Positions 25,266 through 34,257 are shown, numbered from the stretch's first letter. The stretch is DNA of 64,000 nucleotides from Legionella quinlivanii (GCF_003265995.1 NZ_MVJN01000004.1:283121-347120); one strand, 5' to 3'. The notes: generated by a model not told the origin, from the sequence alone. Translations and numbers: made by a program.

Positions 25266-27083
25266 ATGAGTAAAGCAAAAGTAGAAATTTACTATATTGG
25301 AGATGAATCAGAGCGCGAATCAGCGCTTAAGCTTCAGGAAAACCTGGCTAAACATAGTAATAGAAGTACAAATGAGATTGCCTTACTTCAATTTAGTAGC
25401 AGAAGCAGGGAGATACCAGACGAAATTATTTTGATGGCTCATAGCGATGTTACACGGCAATATATCGGCGATTTAACACCAGAAGAACTATCACGAAAAC
25501 TCGCCGCTCAATTTAAAGGTAAAGACTTGTCACGGCTTAAATCCATTAAATTAGTGGCTTGCGAGGGAGGATTTGGAACTCGGCCTTTGGCACAGCAAGT
25601 AGCAGAAGCCTTGTATAAACGAGGGTTTAAACAGGTTGTAGTGAAAGCAGCTACCCATCCTAAGGAAAGTAAAATTGGCGGCTTCGTTTCTGTAACTACC
25701 CGGATGGGAACCTCCATGCTGACCGGTAATGAGGATGGGATGGTATCCGCAATCATGTACGGCAATCAGAAGACGGCTGATTACTTAGAATGGAATAAAT
25801 TAAAACGTATTCGTGGACGGACGAATCAGCAGGAAAGCCAAATGCGTGCTCTTGCTGCCCAGTATCATAATTTTACTGAATTCAATGAACAATCTGCCGA
25901 CTTCTGCCTTATCAAACTCCTGGATAATATTGAGGATCTGGATGCTCCCCAAAATTGCTATACTCATAGGGGTGTGCAGGCAGTAGCCAGCCTGGATGCA
26001 GTAATTGCCCTGGATTTCTTAAGATCAAGAAAACGTCTGCACGCAATTCAGAATCATAAAATCGAAGTGGGATATTATGCTCAGTTAATCAGGCAAATTG
26101 AGAATGATCCCTCACAGAAGCAAGCAGCAATTCTGGCTTTATTGGATGCCAAAGTGAAGGGTGTAAACTCCAGCTGGAGAAAGGGAATTAAAAATGAGCT
26201 CAGCGGATTCCTAAACGCTAAAAATGCCGCAATGAATCTGTCTCAACCTGCTTCCAGAACAGAATCCCTTGCACAAAAAATCGAGGGAGACGAAGAGTAT
26301 TTAGCCAGAATGCTTCAAAATGATAGCTTTTTCGAGAAAATCTGGCGGAGCATTTATGGGGCGGAGGAGTTTATAAACGAATTGCGCATCGGTTTAAAAC
26401 ATTATTCTACTGAGATGCTTTATGCGAAAGCAGAACGCGAAGACATTATAGCTCTCATTATAAGTCAGCAAGAGAAAGATACAGAAGCTGGCAAGTTGAC
26501 CGAAACATCAACTCATATGAAATTTAGCAATATCTTAAGCACTAATAAGAAAGTGATTCAGGAGCAAAGTCATGATACCCCGCTCAAAAAATTATATGCC
26601 GAGTTAAAGACTTATTGTGACAAGCCAAACCCAACAGCAGCGGATTGGAAACAAGTGAATGAGGCAAAAAATATCTATTTTGCAACCCAGCCTGCAGAAA
26701 AGAAAAGCAAAGAACTGGAAAATCTGATAGGCAGACTTGCCCAGAACAATAAAAAAATTAGTGACTTGAAAAATGGTGCAGGCATTATAAAAAATAAAGT
26801 AAATACTGCTATTAACAGCTATTTACAAAAATTTGATCGCGGTGACAAAACAGATGTTATACATAAGCCCAAAGTGGCTGTGATGAGGGCCATGCAAAAA
26901 TATGCCAGTGAACCAAGTGAAAAAAACTGGGAAGCACTGGAAACTACGGCAAAGAATAATGCTGGCTGGGACAAAGGTTGGTTTTCAAAAGTCAGATTTT
27001 TTATGCATGAAGTCAAAGTATCGCGTAAAGAACAACCAGAGAAAACAGAAGGTGTTACCTCTGCATTTACTCTGAATACCTGA
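25266..27083 (+). CDS. Clan-CD-protease-like orphan protein, candidate effector
   Basis: A 605-residue protein. The first 150 residues form an alternating strand/helix fold with IILMAHSD (His59) and, 40 residues later, IKLVACEGGFG (Cys99) followed by PLAQQVAEALYKRG. This spacing and context recall the His/Cys dyad of clan CD cysteine peptidases, including the self-cutting C80 domains of MARTX and large clostridial toxins. The usual HG is HS here, so activity is uncertain. The remaining 450 residues are helical and unrecognised. An AT-rich 200-base upstream region could hold its promoter. Convergent with the next gene, only 13 bases away. Confidence 0.55.
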   Translation: MSKAKVEIYYIGDESERESALKLQENLAKHSNRSTNEIALLQFSSRSREIPDEIILMAHSDVTRQYIGDLTPEELSRKLAAQFKGKDLSRLKSIKLVACEGGFGTRPLAQQVAEALYKRGFKQVVVKAATHPKESKIGGFVSVTTRMGTSMLTGNEDGMVSAIMYGNQKTADYLEWNKLKRIRGRTNQQESQMRALAAQYHNFTEFNEQSADFCLIKLLDNIEDLDAPQNCYTHRGVQAVASLDAVIALDFLRSRKRLHAIQNHKIEVGYYAQLIRQIENDPSQKQAAILALLDAKVKGVNSSWRKGIKNELSGFLNAKNAAMNLSQPASRTESLAQKIEGDEEYLARMLQNDSFFEKIWRSIYGAEEFINELRIGLKHYSTEMLYAKAEREDIIALIISQQEKDTEAGKLTETSTHMKFSNILSTNKKVIQEQSHDTPLKKLYAELKTYCDKPNPTAADWKQVNEAKNIYFATQPAEKKSKELENLIGRLAQNNKKISDLKNGAGIIKNKVNTAINSYLQKFDRGDKTDVIHKPKVAVMRAMQKYASEPSEKNWEALETTAKNNAGWDKGWFSKVRFFMHEVKVSRKEQPEKTEGVTSAFTLNT

Positions 27084-27096
27084 GAACGACCAGGTT

Positions 27097-29166
27097 CTAA
27101 CTTGGGGTCGACATTGAGTTTTCATAGTCTTCCTCAGGTTCACTGCTTTGCATCTGGTCATTGGCGGGTTCTTTTTCGACCGCAGCTTTCAAAGCGAACA
27201 GAGCCTCTTTGACATTCGTAACATCCACTTTAGCCTCTTTGACTTCCTTAGGTTCATAGTTGACCCTGAATGCTGTAAAAAGGCTGACAATACCTTTCCA
27301 GATGATCTCCAGTAATTTTTTTTCCCGGGGATTGTAAACCTGAGAGTCGATATTGTCTTTAAAGTTTACGCCGATAGTCTCTTTATGCTTTTCCAGGCTT
27401 TCATTAATTGCTTGTGCAGTACTAGCTGGATCTGTGATATGCGCTTTAAGCTCATCAGCAATTTCATTTTTTTGTGTAGCCAGATTATTTTTTAAATTAC
27501 TCAGGAGAGTAATTTTCTCTGCTACAATTGCCGGTTTTTCTTTTAAATGTCCCCATTTCTTAAAATTATTGATATGGATCTCCAACTGCTTTTCTGCAGT
27601 GTCCAAATTGCCATGAAGTGTTTCCAGCTTGCTAATGGCTTCCTGTTTCGCGCTACTACTTCTCTTATCAAAGACAACTGCGGTCAGCATGTTTTTTTCT
27701 TCTGCACTAACCGATTTATTTTCAATAAAATCATTAATCTTACTTTTTGAGTTTTCATAGTCTTGTTTCAGAGATTCTGCAGTGGTCCTTGGATGTTCAG
27801 CTTTATCAATAGCCTCTTGAATTTTATCGCCCTGCATTCCTAATGTTCTGTCCAGGCTTTTCAATGTTTGGATTTGTGCCGCTGTATTTTCGGTAGAACC
27901 ACCCCATTTTTCCAAAGCAGCAATCTGATTTTGAAGAGTCTCTTGTGCAGCCTGTAAATTCCCAAGGAAATCTTCCAAATCGGCCAAGGCTTTCGTTTTC
28001 TCTGTCAAATCAACTGATTGCTTTGCCTCGGGAAGAAATTCTTTATGAAGAAGCGTTTGAGGAGTCAGGGATACCTGTACCTCCTGAGAGGGAACGGTGA
28101 TTTCATTCGTAAACTTCACTAAGGCTTGATTTTGCTCCTCAGTATGGGTTTCCTCTTCTTTAATGCCAATTTTAGTATACATAGCATCGGTGACAACCGC
28201 TGTATGAAAGATAACGGTGGCCTGGATCATTTTAGTCACTAGCTCCGTTTTGCTGCCCATACTTAAAATAAGCCGGTTATAATTATCCTGACCGATTGCC
28301 TCAATCACTGAAGGATGTAAATCACTCATATCCTGATTAAAAAGCACTTGCGCATTACCTCTTGAAAACTGGCTAAGATAGCCTGGCAAATTCCCTGCTT
28401 CAATAGCCGCTTCTGTATTGGCAAGTAATTGATCACCATAGGCCATGATGTTCTCTTGATGAGCGAGCTTATCGAACAACCGAGTAATCATTCCAGGATC
28501 ATTCTGGGTAATCGCCGTATTAATTCTGTCCTGAACATAATCGCTTTTCAAATACTGGTTAAGGCCAGCAGCAAACTCAGCCTGCAGTTTGGATTCCTGA
28601 ACCACAAAGGGATCTTGCAATCCATGTGGATTGTAATCGTTACCTGTCTGATCGGCATTAAGATATGGAGGAGAGCCACCTACCACACCGGCCCCTCTGA
28701 CGGACACAAAGCTGCCAACCTTCTTGTCACTGTCTGCAAATTGACCAGGTTGTATTCCCTCCGCTAACAGTTTCTGCTCGATTTTAGCGATTAAATTATT
28801 GAACTGAAACTCTTTGCCTTTTTGAATATAAATGGTTATCTGAGCGCCTTCCGTCACACGCGCTGCCGCACTATCATCTACTCCCTCGCCCTTACTTAAA
28901 CGGCTAACCTTAAAGCTCGGAACATCATTCGCCATTAGCATAGGTTGAACAAGATTCCAGACTTGCGGTAATGATTCCTTTTGAACATTTAAATGAATTT
29001 TCCATGGTGATTGAATTTCAGGGTGATCTGCCCACTGCTCCGGGGGAGGCTCAAATATTGCAAAGGCAGAATTTTCAGTATGAAAATTATATGTTTTACC
29101 ATTCTCAACAAAAGATGTTTTAGGAATTTCTTGACTATCCAATGTTTGGTAAGAAAAATCAGGCAT
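27097..29166 (-). CDS. OspF/SpvC-like phosphothreonine lyase with long coiled-coil tail
   Basis: OspF and SpvC irreversibly remove phosphate from pThr in the pTxpY loop of MAP kinases by beta-elimination. Residues 43-170 match: WKIHLNV (Lys56, His58), SFKVSRL (Lys86), Arg103, GAQITIYI (Tyr113), then IQPGQFADSD and FVSVRG (Arg157). These correspond to SpvC Lys104, His106, Lys136, Arg148, Tyr158 and Arg213, and the 2- and 10-residue spacings agree. The rest of the 689 residues is mostly coiled coil with a proline-poor, Glu-rich end. Start chosen at ATG 29166 (AAGAGA 8 bases upstream); GTG 29205 would add 13 residues. OspF and SpvC are about 240 residues, so the tail is new. Confidence 0.8.
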   Translation of the reverse strand: MPDFSYQTLDSQEIPKTSFVENGKTYNFHTENSAFAIFEPPPEQWADHPEIQSPWKIHLNVQKESLPQVWNLVQPMLMANDVPSFKVSRLSKGEGVDDSAAARVTEGAQITIYIQKGKEFQFNNLIAKIEQKLLAEGIQPGQFADSDKKVGSFVSVRGAGVVGGSPPYLNADQTGNDYNPHGLQDPFVVQESKLQAEFAAGLNQYLKSDYVQDRINTAITQNDPGMITRLFDKLAHQENIMAYGDQLLANTEAAIEAGNLPGYLSQFSRGNAQVLFNQDMSDLHPSVIEAIGQDNYNRLILSMGSKTELVTKMIQATVIFHTAVVTDAMYTKIGIKEEETHTEEQNQALVKFTNEITVPSQEVQVSLTPQTLLHKEFLPEAKQSVDLTEKTKALADLEDFLGNLQAAQETLQNQIAALEKWGGSTENTAAQIQTLKSLDRTLGMQGDKIQEAIDKAEHPRTTAESLKQDYENSKSKINDFIENKSVSAEEKNMLTAVVFDKRSSSAKQEAISKLETLHGNLDTAEKQLEIHINNFKKWGHLKEKPAIVAEKITLLSNLKNNLATQKNEIADELKAHITDPASTAQAINESLEKHKETIGVNFKDNIDSQVYNPREKKLLEIIWKGIVSLFTAFRVNYEPKEVKEAKVDVTNVKEALFALKAAVEKEPANDQMQSSEPEEDYENSMSTPS

Positions 29167-29368
29167 GATAATATCTCTTGGAAAATGTTCAAAATTTTTA
29201 ATCACTGTTAAATTATAACCCTTATTTTAAATAATATATACACACATCTGATCAATAGGAGCACAAAGAGTTTGATCTTAAGCATTAGCTTCAAAATTGA
29301 CACGCTTGAAGATATTGGGCCGCTCATCTATTCTTAAATGAGCAATATTTGCTCAAATGGAGATTGAC

Positions 29369-29944
29369 ATGGATAAAAAAGGTCTCATCATTGCCACTGC
29401 AGCAGCAGCCCTTTTTGCATCTGGCCTATATGCTAGCCCAAGCAACTCAGGATACGGGGGAACAAATAACAGTCAGGGAGGTTACGGGGGAGATTCAAAA
29501 AATAGCGGTTCCAGTGGCGGTTATGGTGGATCTGGTGATTCGGGATACGGTGGTGGAGGCAAAAACTCCTGCAAGAGCTCGAATAGCTGCAAGAGTCAAA
29601 GCAAATGCAAAAGTTATGACAAGTGCAAGAGCTATAATAACTGCAAAAGCCATAACAATTGTAAGAGCTATAACAACTGTAAAAGCTATAACAAGTGCAA
29701 GAGCTATAATAACTGCAAAAGCTATAACAAGTGCAAGAGTTATAACAACTGCAAAAGCTATAACAAGTGCAAGAGCTATAATAACTGCAAAAGCTACAAC
29801 AACTGTAAGAGCTATAATCAATGCAAGAGCTATAACAAATGCAAGAGTCATAACAATTGCAAAAGCTATAACAATTGCAAAAGTTACAATTCCTGCAAAT
29901 ATAAAAACTCTTGTAAATATAAAAATAACTGCAAGAGCTACTAA
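29369..29944 (+). CDS. Secreted Cys-rich repeat protein, probable MNIO-modified RiPP precursor
   Basis: A 191-residue protein. I start it at MDKKGLIIAT (GGAG 6 bases upstream). A signal peptide of about 22 residues ends at LYA. A Gly/Ser/Tyr-rich spacer (GYGG motifs) follows, then 21 Cys-Lys units, mostly as the hexapeptide C-K-S-Y-N-[N/K]. It contains no other cysteine. The next two genes encode an MNIO (DUF692) enzyme and its DUF2063 partner, which in known pathways (methanobactin, bufferin-like peptides) oxidise cysteines of a precursor to copper-binding groups. I infer a modified, exported metal-binding polypeptide. Alternatives are an unmodified metal sponge or a surface structural protein. 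Confidence 0.8.
   Translation: MDKKGLIIATAAAALFASGLYASPSNSGYGGTNNSQGGYGGDSKNSGSSGGYGGSGDSGYGGGGKNSCKSSNSCKSQSKCKSYDKCKSYNNCKSHNNCKSYNNCKSYNKCKSYNNCKSYNKCKSYNNCKSYNKCKSYNNCKSYNNCKSYNQCKSYNKCKSHNNCKSYNNCKSYNSCKYKNSCKYKNNCKSY
29570..29941 (+). repeat. Tandem 18-bp coding repeats
   Basis: From the first Cys codon to the stop, 18-base units of the form TGC AAR AGC TAT AAY AAS repeat about 20 times with third-position drift (TGC/TGT, AAA/AAG, AAC/AAT). The drift shows selection on the protein rather than recent DNA slippage alone; alternating NN and NK units suggest doubling of a 36-base unit. Confidence 0.85.
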
Positions 29945-29976
29945 TGCAATAATTGCATAAAGGGAATGAATAATTA

Positions 29977-30840
29977 ATGGAAAAACATAACTCAGCCCAT
30001 ACCTCCGGTATGGGCTTAGGTTTGCGTCCTGATCACTATCAATATATCCTGGAACGGCTTCCAAACATTGATTGGTTTGAAATCCTGACTGAAAACTATC
30101 TGGTAAACGGAGGACGACCGCTCTATTTCCTGGACAAAATCCGTGAACAGTATCCCATGTGTATGCATGGCGTTTCTTTATCCATTGGGAATTTGGATCC
30201 TCTCAATCACAACTATTTAAAGAAGGTTAAACAGTTAGCTGATCGCATTGAGGCGAGCTGGATTTCTGATCATCTCTGCTGGACAGGAGTGCATCAGCGT
30301 AATATGCATGATTTGTTACCATTACCCTATACCGAACAAATGATTTCTCATGTGGTTGAACGCGTTAAATACGTGCAGGATTTTTATCAGAGACAAATAT
30401 TACTGGAAAATGTTTCCAGTTATATTAGTTATCAGTCATCAGAAATGCCTGAGTGGGAGTTTCTGACTGAAATTGCAAATCGTGCGGATTGCCTGATTTT
30501 GCTGGATATCAATAATATTTATGTCAGCGCTTTTAATCATGGTTTTGACCCGCTGACCTATATCGACTCTATTCCTGTAAACCGGGTGCAACAATTTCAT
30601 CTGGCAGGTCATTTGAATTGTAAAGATTATATTATTGATACTCATGATCACCCCGTTATCCCGGAAGTATGGGAACTTTATAGAGCGGCAGTTAAACGCT
30701 TTGGGGATATTCCTACAATGATCGAGCGCGATGATAATATTCCACCTCTCGAGGAATTGATGCAAGAATTAGACTACGCCAGGGTGATTAAACAAAATTC
30801 TTTATTCCCGATAAAAGCGAGCCTAGAGCATGAAATTTGA
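29977..30840 (+). CDS. MNIO family (DUF692) multinuclear iron oxidase
   Basis: A 287-residue TIM-barrel enzyme of the family that includes MbnB and TglH, which use two or three irons to oxidise cysteine in peptides. The metal-ligand blocks are visible: MHGVSLSIG (His64), SDHLCW (His99), LLENVSSYI (Glu144), LLDINNIYVSAFNHG (Asn180, His188), FHLAGH (His208), DTHDHP (His223/225) and MIERDD (Glu250). It begins 32 bases after the precursor and overlaps the DUF2063 gene by 11 bases. The likely substrate is the CKSYN protein; the exact modification is not predictable from sequence. Confidence 0.92.
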   Translation: MEKHNSAHTSGMGLGLRPDHYQYILERLPNIDWFEILTENYLVNGGRPLYFLDKIREQYPMCMHGVSLSIGNLDPLNHNYLKKVKQLADRIEASWISDHLCWTGVHQRNMHDLLPLPYTEQMISHVVERVKYVQDFYQRQILLENVSSYISYQSSEMPEWEFLTEIANRADCLILLDINNIYVSAFNHGFDPLTYIDSIPVNRVQQFHLAGHLNCKDYIIDTHDHPVIPEVWELYRAAVKRFGDIPTMIERDDNIPPLEELMQELDYARVIKQNSLFPIKASLEHEI

Positions 30841-31603
30841 GGAACTCTCAGAATTACTGCAAAACTCCATGCTGACCTTGGAACCTGTTGTTAAGCCTCA
30901 TCTTTGTCAGCCCCCGCGCGGTTCAATTGAAGATCGCATTTCCATTTATGCGAATGGATTTTACAATCGTCTCGAAGAAGCACTGATGGATGATTATCCT
31001 GCACTGGTTACAGTAATGGGAGAGTCGAATTTTCATAATATGAGCCGAAAATACATTAATGCGTATCCTTCCTCTCACTATTCGCTCGATTTATTCGGTC
31101 AACAGCTTCGCCAATTTCTATTGGAAACAGTGCCTTTTAGCAGAAAACCTTATTTGAGTGAAATTGCTGCTTTTGAATGGGCGCGATCTACTGCGATAAC
31201 CAGCCATGATGCAAGCCTCCTTTATGAGGCTGATTTACAGAAATTATCTCCCGAAGAATGGCTGAATCTGAAATTTTATCTTCACCCTTCCTGTGAAGTC
31301 ATTGGCATGCACTGGAATAGCCTGATACTGGCTGAAACCGCAGGACAGGGTCGTTCAATCCCTAAGCCCAAAAAACTTAAAAACCCACAATTTGTGCTTA
31401 TTTGGCGGCGACAGCTTGAAGTATGCCATAATAAACTTGATCATCTTGAATTACTTTTGATAAATGCCATCCGGGCAGGGGCGACATTTATGGAAATCTG
31501 CGAGCAAATTTCTTATAAAATGACAGAAGAAAATGCCGCAGCTTACATCGTGCAAAAACTACATTTCTGGTTGCATAATCAATTACTCGTAAAACCAGAA
31601 TAA
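30830..31603 (+). CDS. DUF2063 (MbnC-like) partner of the MNIO enzyme
   Basis: Member of the family that forms a heterodimer with MNIO enzymes and presents the precursor peptide. RISIYANGFYNRLEEALMDDYPAL and the following FHNMSRKYINAYPSSHYSL are the family signature near residues 36-85, and LSEIAAFEWARS follows at about 110. At 257 residues it is typical. Its start overlaps the MNIO stop by 11 bases, so the two are made together. Confidence 0.9.
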   Translation: MKFEELSELLQNSMLTLEPVVKPHLCQPPRGSIEDRISIYANGFYNRLEEALMDDYPALVTVMGESNFHNMSRKYINAYPSSHYSLDLFGQQLRQFLLETVPFSRKPYLSEIAAFEWARSTAITSHDASLLYEADLQKLSPEEWLNLKFYLHPSCEVIGMHWNSLILAETAGQGRSIPKPKKLKNPQFVLIWRRQLEVCHNKLDHLELLLINAIRAGATFMEICEQISYKMTEENAAAYIVQKLHFWLHNQLLVKPE

Positions 31604-31684
31604 GTATTCCCCCTCAGGATTCAATCATTTGATTATCCTGGCGAATAAAGCGAAGATAGGCGATTTGATTTAACAGGCAGGCAA

Positions 31685-32749
31685 ATGAATCCAGTGAAAG
31701 TCGCAGATTACAGAACCCTGGCTCAAAGCCGGCTTAAAGCGGATATCTTTGACTACATTGATGGCGGCGCCTGCGATGAAATCAGCAAATCCAATAATAG
31801 AAAGTCTCTGGATGAAATCAGCATACGCCCTTATTGTCTGCGCGATGTATCCAATATAGATATCTCAACGACGGTACTGGGTTCAAAGCTGGCCTTCCCT
31901 TTATTGATCGCTCCTATGGCTTTTCATCAGCTGGTTGAGGCGAAAGGCGAGCTTAGTACCAGCCTTGCGGCTAAGGCTTCGGGTATTAATCTGATAGTCA
32001 GCTGTATGTCTAATCGTTCTCTTGAGGACATTGCAGGCTCTGCTGGTAGCGAGCACCTGTGGTCGCAGTTGTATATTTTCAAAGACAGAGCCCTAACGCA
32101 GTCATTAATTAAACGGATAGAGAAAGCCGGTTATAAAGCCATTGTTCTGACGGTTGGAGTACCAGTTGGCGGGAAAAGAGAGCGTGATCTTCGTAATCAA
32201 TTTTCTCTTTCAGATACACTGAGCATTGGTAATTTCAAAACGGTAGTTGATAAGCAAACGATTTATGATTTTACTGCCACCCACCTCGATCCCTCCTTAA
32301 CCTGGAAAGATGTAGAATGGGTGCAATCGCAAACCAGACTGCCCGTTATTCTTAAAGGTATTCTCAATCCTTTAGACGCTGAAGAAGCCTGCCGACGCAA
32401 CATTGCCGGAATTATTGTTTCCAATCATGGCGGCCGACAACTGGATACCGCCGAATCCCCGATAATCGCTTTGCCGGATATAGCAAGCACTGTGGCAGGT
32501 CGAGCTATGATTCTTATTGATGGTGCGATGGAACGCGGCACTGATCTTTTTAAAGCGCTGGCTCTTGGTGCAGATGCGGTACTGATTGGCAGACCGGTCC
32601 TTTGGGCATTGGCAGTTGGCGGTAAAAATGAGTTGGTGACGATGCTAAAGTTACTAGAGGATGAGTTTGCACTGGCAATGAAATTAACTGGATGCAGAAC
32701 AATTGAGGAGATCAAAAATTATACTTCATTCTTGGGTCGGCCAGGATGA
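31685..32749 (+). CDS. FMN-dependent alpha-hydroxy-acid oxidase/dehydrogenase
   Basis: Oxidises an L-2-hydroxy acid to the 2-oxo acid (lactate, glycolate or mandelate oxidase family). Seen: FDYIDGGACDE near the start, the substrate/FMN region LLIAPMAF, and the catalytic SNHGGRQLD with His248, followed by the FMN phosphate site (LIDGAMERGTD, ALGADAVLIGRPVLWAL). Length 354 is normal. Its stop overlaps the start of the isonitrile-synthase gene by 4 bases (ATGA). That coupling suggests a biosynthetic role rather than lactate catabolism. It begins 81 bases after the DUF2063 gene, beyond a small hairpin, so it may or may not share the RiPP transcript. Confidence 0.9.
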   Translation: MNPVKVADYRTLAQSRLKADIFDYIDGGACDEISKSNNRKSLDEISIRPYCLRDVSNIDISTTVLGSKLAFPLLIAPMAFHQLVEAKGELSTSLAAKASGINLIVSCMSNRSLEDIAGSAGSEHLWSQLYIFKDRALTQSLIKRIEKAGYKAIVLTVGVPVGGKRERDLRNQFSLSDTLSIGNFKTVVDKQTIYDFTATHLDPSLTWKDVEWVQSQTRLPVILKGILNPLDAEEACRRNIAGIIVSNHGGRQLDTAESPIIALPDIASTVAGRAMILIDGAMERGTDLFKALALGADAVLIGRPVLWALAVGGKNELVTMLKLLEDEFALAMKLTGCRTIEEIKNYTSFLGRPG

Positions 32750-34257
32750 AAAAGAATAGCTCAAATGCCTATCAGGCGGGCCTGGATAAAAAAAATGAGG
32801 CTGTAATCAGTGCCCATTTTATGGATAAAATTAATCGTAATAGCGAATTAACATTATACAATTCAGAAATATTTTTTGAACGAGCCATTTATGTTTCCCC
32901 TGACTGGGTTTTTAAGGGCTTAATTCCCAGTCTGTTAAAAGCATCCCGACAGTTTGTTTCTGAAAGAGTTTCTGCTGCAAAAAAAAGAGCTATTCTCAAC
33001 TTCAAAGAGTATGGTCTGAGTGCAGCCAGTGATATTGGAACAGCAGAGTTCATAGCCGAAGTAATGTTCGATCGCCAATTCCTTAAAGGACGAAAAAGCA
33101 ATTATTCGCACCTGGATTTAGTCAGTGACATTAAAGAGCTGATTAGGAAAAACCAGATTATACGCATGGTCATTCCCGCCCTTCCTTATAAGTCGACTTC
33201 ACCGCTAAAAAGCCGAGGTATATTTCCTGATTTATCGGAAGTCAATTTTCTGCTTGGCTTAGCCGAAATTGCCCAAACCATTGCTCGTATTTATGCTGAA
33301 CATCCTTCAGCGCCCAAAATTCCAGCTAAATTTACGGTCATTTCAGACGGCAGCCGATTTAACCGCTTTCTAAATGAGCCGCTTGAGAATATTCATAACT
33401 ATCAGCAGCAATTAAACTGGTGGATTAATCAATTAGAAATTGGAGAGTATGTTGAGATTGCTGACTATCAGCAAAGTATTGAAAACTCCTTGCCTAAAGC
33501 CCAGTATTTACAGAAAAATACTATCAGAAATCAGGTCGTTCAATTATACACTGAATTAATGCTCCCCATTCTGAACCCCTCTGCGATGACCCAGACGTTA
33601 AATGAGGCCATAGCCCGAGATCCTGATCCCGAAACGGATTACTCAGAAGGACGATTTGTACCTCTTTTCAAATCGCTGGTATATACCATTTCTTATCAGT
33701 GCTTACAGCATCATGCGTTGATAAACGGTATGGAGTATGATTCGCTTTATGCAGAAATTATTCGCCGCATTTTTGAACCTTATTCTTCTCTGGAAGCAGT
33801 AGATTCCAGTCTGCACACCCTGGAATATTTACGACAGAAAATGCTGGAGGAAGCCTGGCTGGCAGCTATGTATTATATTGCTGAAATCAGAAGCGACAGG
33901 GATTTAGCTGCTGATCCAGTCCTGACCTGTTTTCCTGATACAATCCGCTGGACTATTCATGCCAAGCGGGGTCAGTTAGCCTTGTTAACCACCGCAGGAC
34001 AGGGCGATCCGGTTCAGCCATGGCACGGCAGTGCTGTATGTCAACTGACCACCACCAATAAGATTAAATTCTATACCCATCCGGTTCTCTTACTGGAAGG
34101 AAAGGGAGCAACTCCCATCCTGGTTGACGATCCGCAAAACCTGTTTGGATTAAAAAACCAGCCTTTGTTTTATGTTGGATCAGATATTCATTTCAAGGAC
34201 AGCGACGATCTTTTACGTCAGATCGAGAGTCTGTTAACGAGAAAACGAAAATTGTGA
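32746..34257 (+). CDS. PvcA/Dit1-family isonitrile synthase
   Basis: PvcA-type enzymes turn the amino group of Tyr or Trp into an isonitrile using ribulose-5-phosphate. The family core is visible near residues 142-210: VIPALPYKS...LKSRGIFPDLSEVNFL, then FTVISDGSRFNRFL. The C-terminal block IRWTIHAKRGQLALL with PWHGSAV is also present. The protein has 503 residues, longer than PvcA, with extra N-terminal sequence. There is no pvcB-type oxygenase next door; the coupled gene is a flavin oxidase instead, so the product should differ from paerucumarin or rhabduscin. Amino-acid preference cannot be read from the sequence. Confidence 0.82.
   Translation: MKKNSSNAYQAGLDKKNEAVISAHFMDKINRNSELTLYNSEIFFERAIYVSPDWVFKGLIPSLLKASRQFVSERVSAAKKRAILNFKEYGLSAASDIGTAEFIAEVMFDRQFLKGRKSNYSHLDLVSDIKELIRKNQIIRMVIPALPYKSTSPLKSRGIFPDLSEVNFLLGLAEIAQTIARIYAEHPSAPKIPAKFTVISDGSRFNRFLNEPLENIHNYQQQLNWWINQLEIGEYVEIADYQQSIENSLPKAQYLQKNTIRNQVVQLYTELMLPILNPSAMTQTLNEAIARDPDPETDYSEGRFVPLFKSLVYTISYQCLQHHALINGMEYDSLYAEIIRRIFEPYSSLEAVDSSLHTLEYLRQKMLEEAWLAAMYYIAEIRSDRDLAADPVLTCFPDTIRWTIHAKRGQLALLTTAGQGDPVQPWHGSAVCQLTTTNKIKFYTHPVLLLEGKGATPILVDDPQNLFGLKNQPLFYVGSDIHFKDSDDLLRQIESLLTRKRKL

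Noticed and set aside
29570..29941. CRISPR-like appearance of regular short repeats
   Set aside because: Units are contiguous 18-base codon blocks with no unique spacers.
29349..29960. 203-residue Ala/Thr/Ile/Lys-rich frame overlapping the repeat gene on the plus strand
   Set aside because: A shifted reading of the same repeats, with no signal peptide or start site as good as ATG 29369.
29495..30064. 189-residue very hydrophobic frame on the minus strand resembling a multi-pass membrane protein
   Set aside because: It is the mirror of the CKSYN repeat gene; repeats in one frame always give a repeating pattern on the other strand, and it has no ribosome-binding site.
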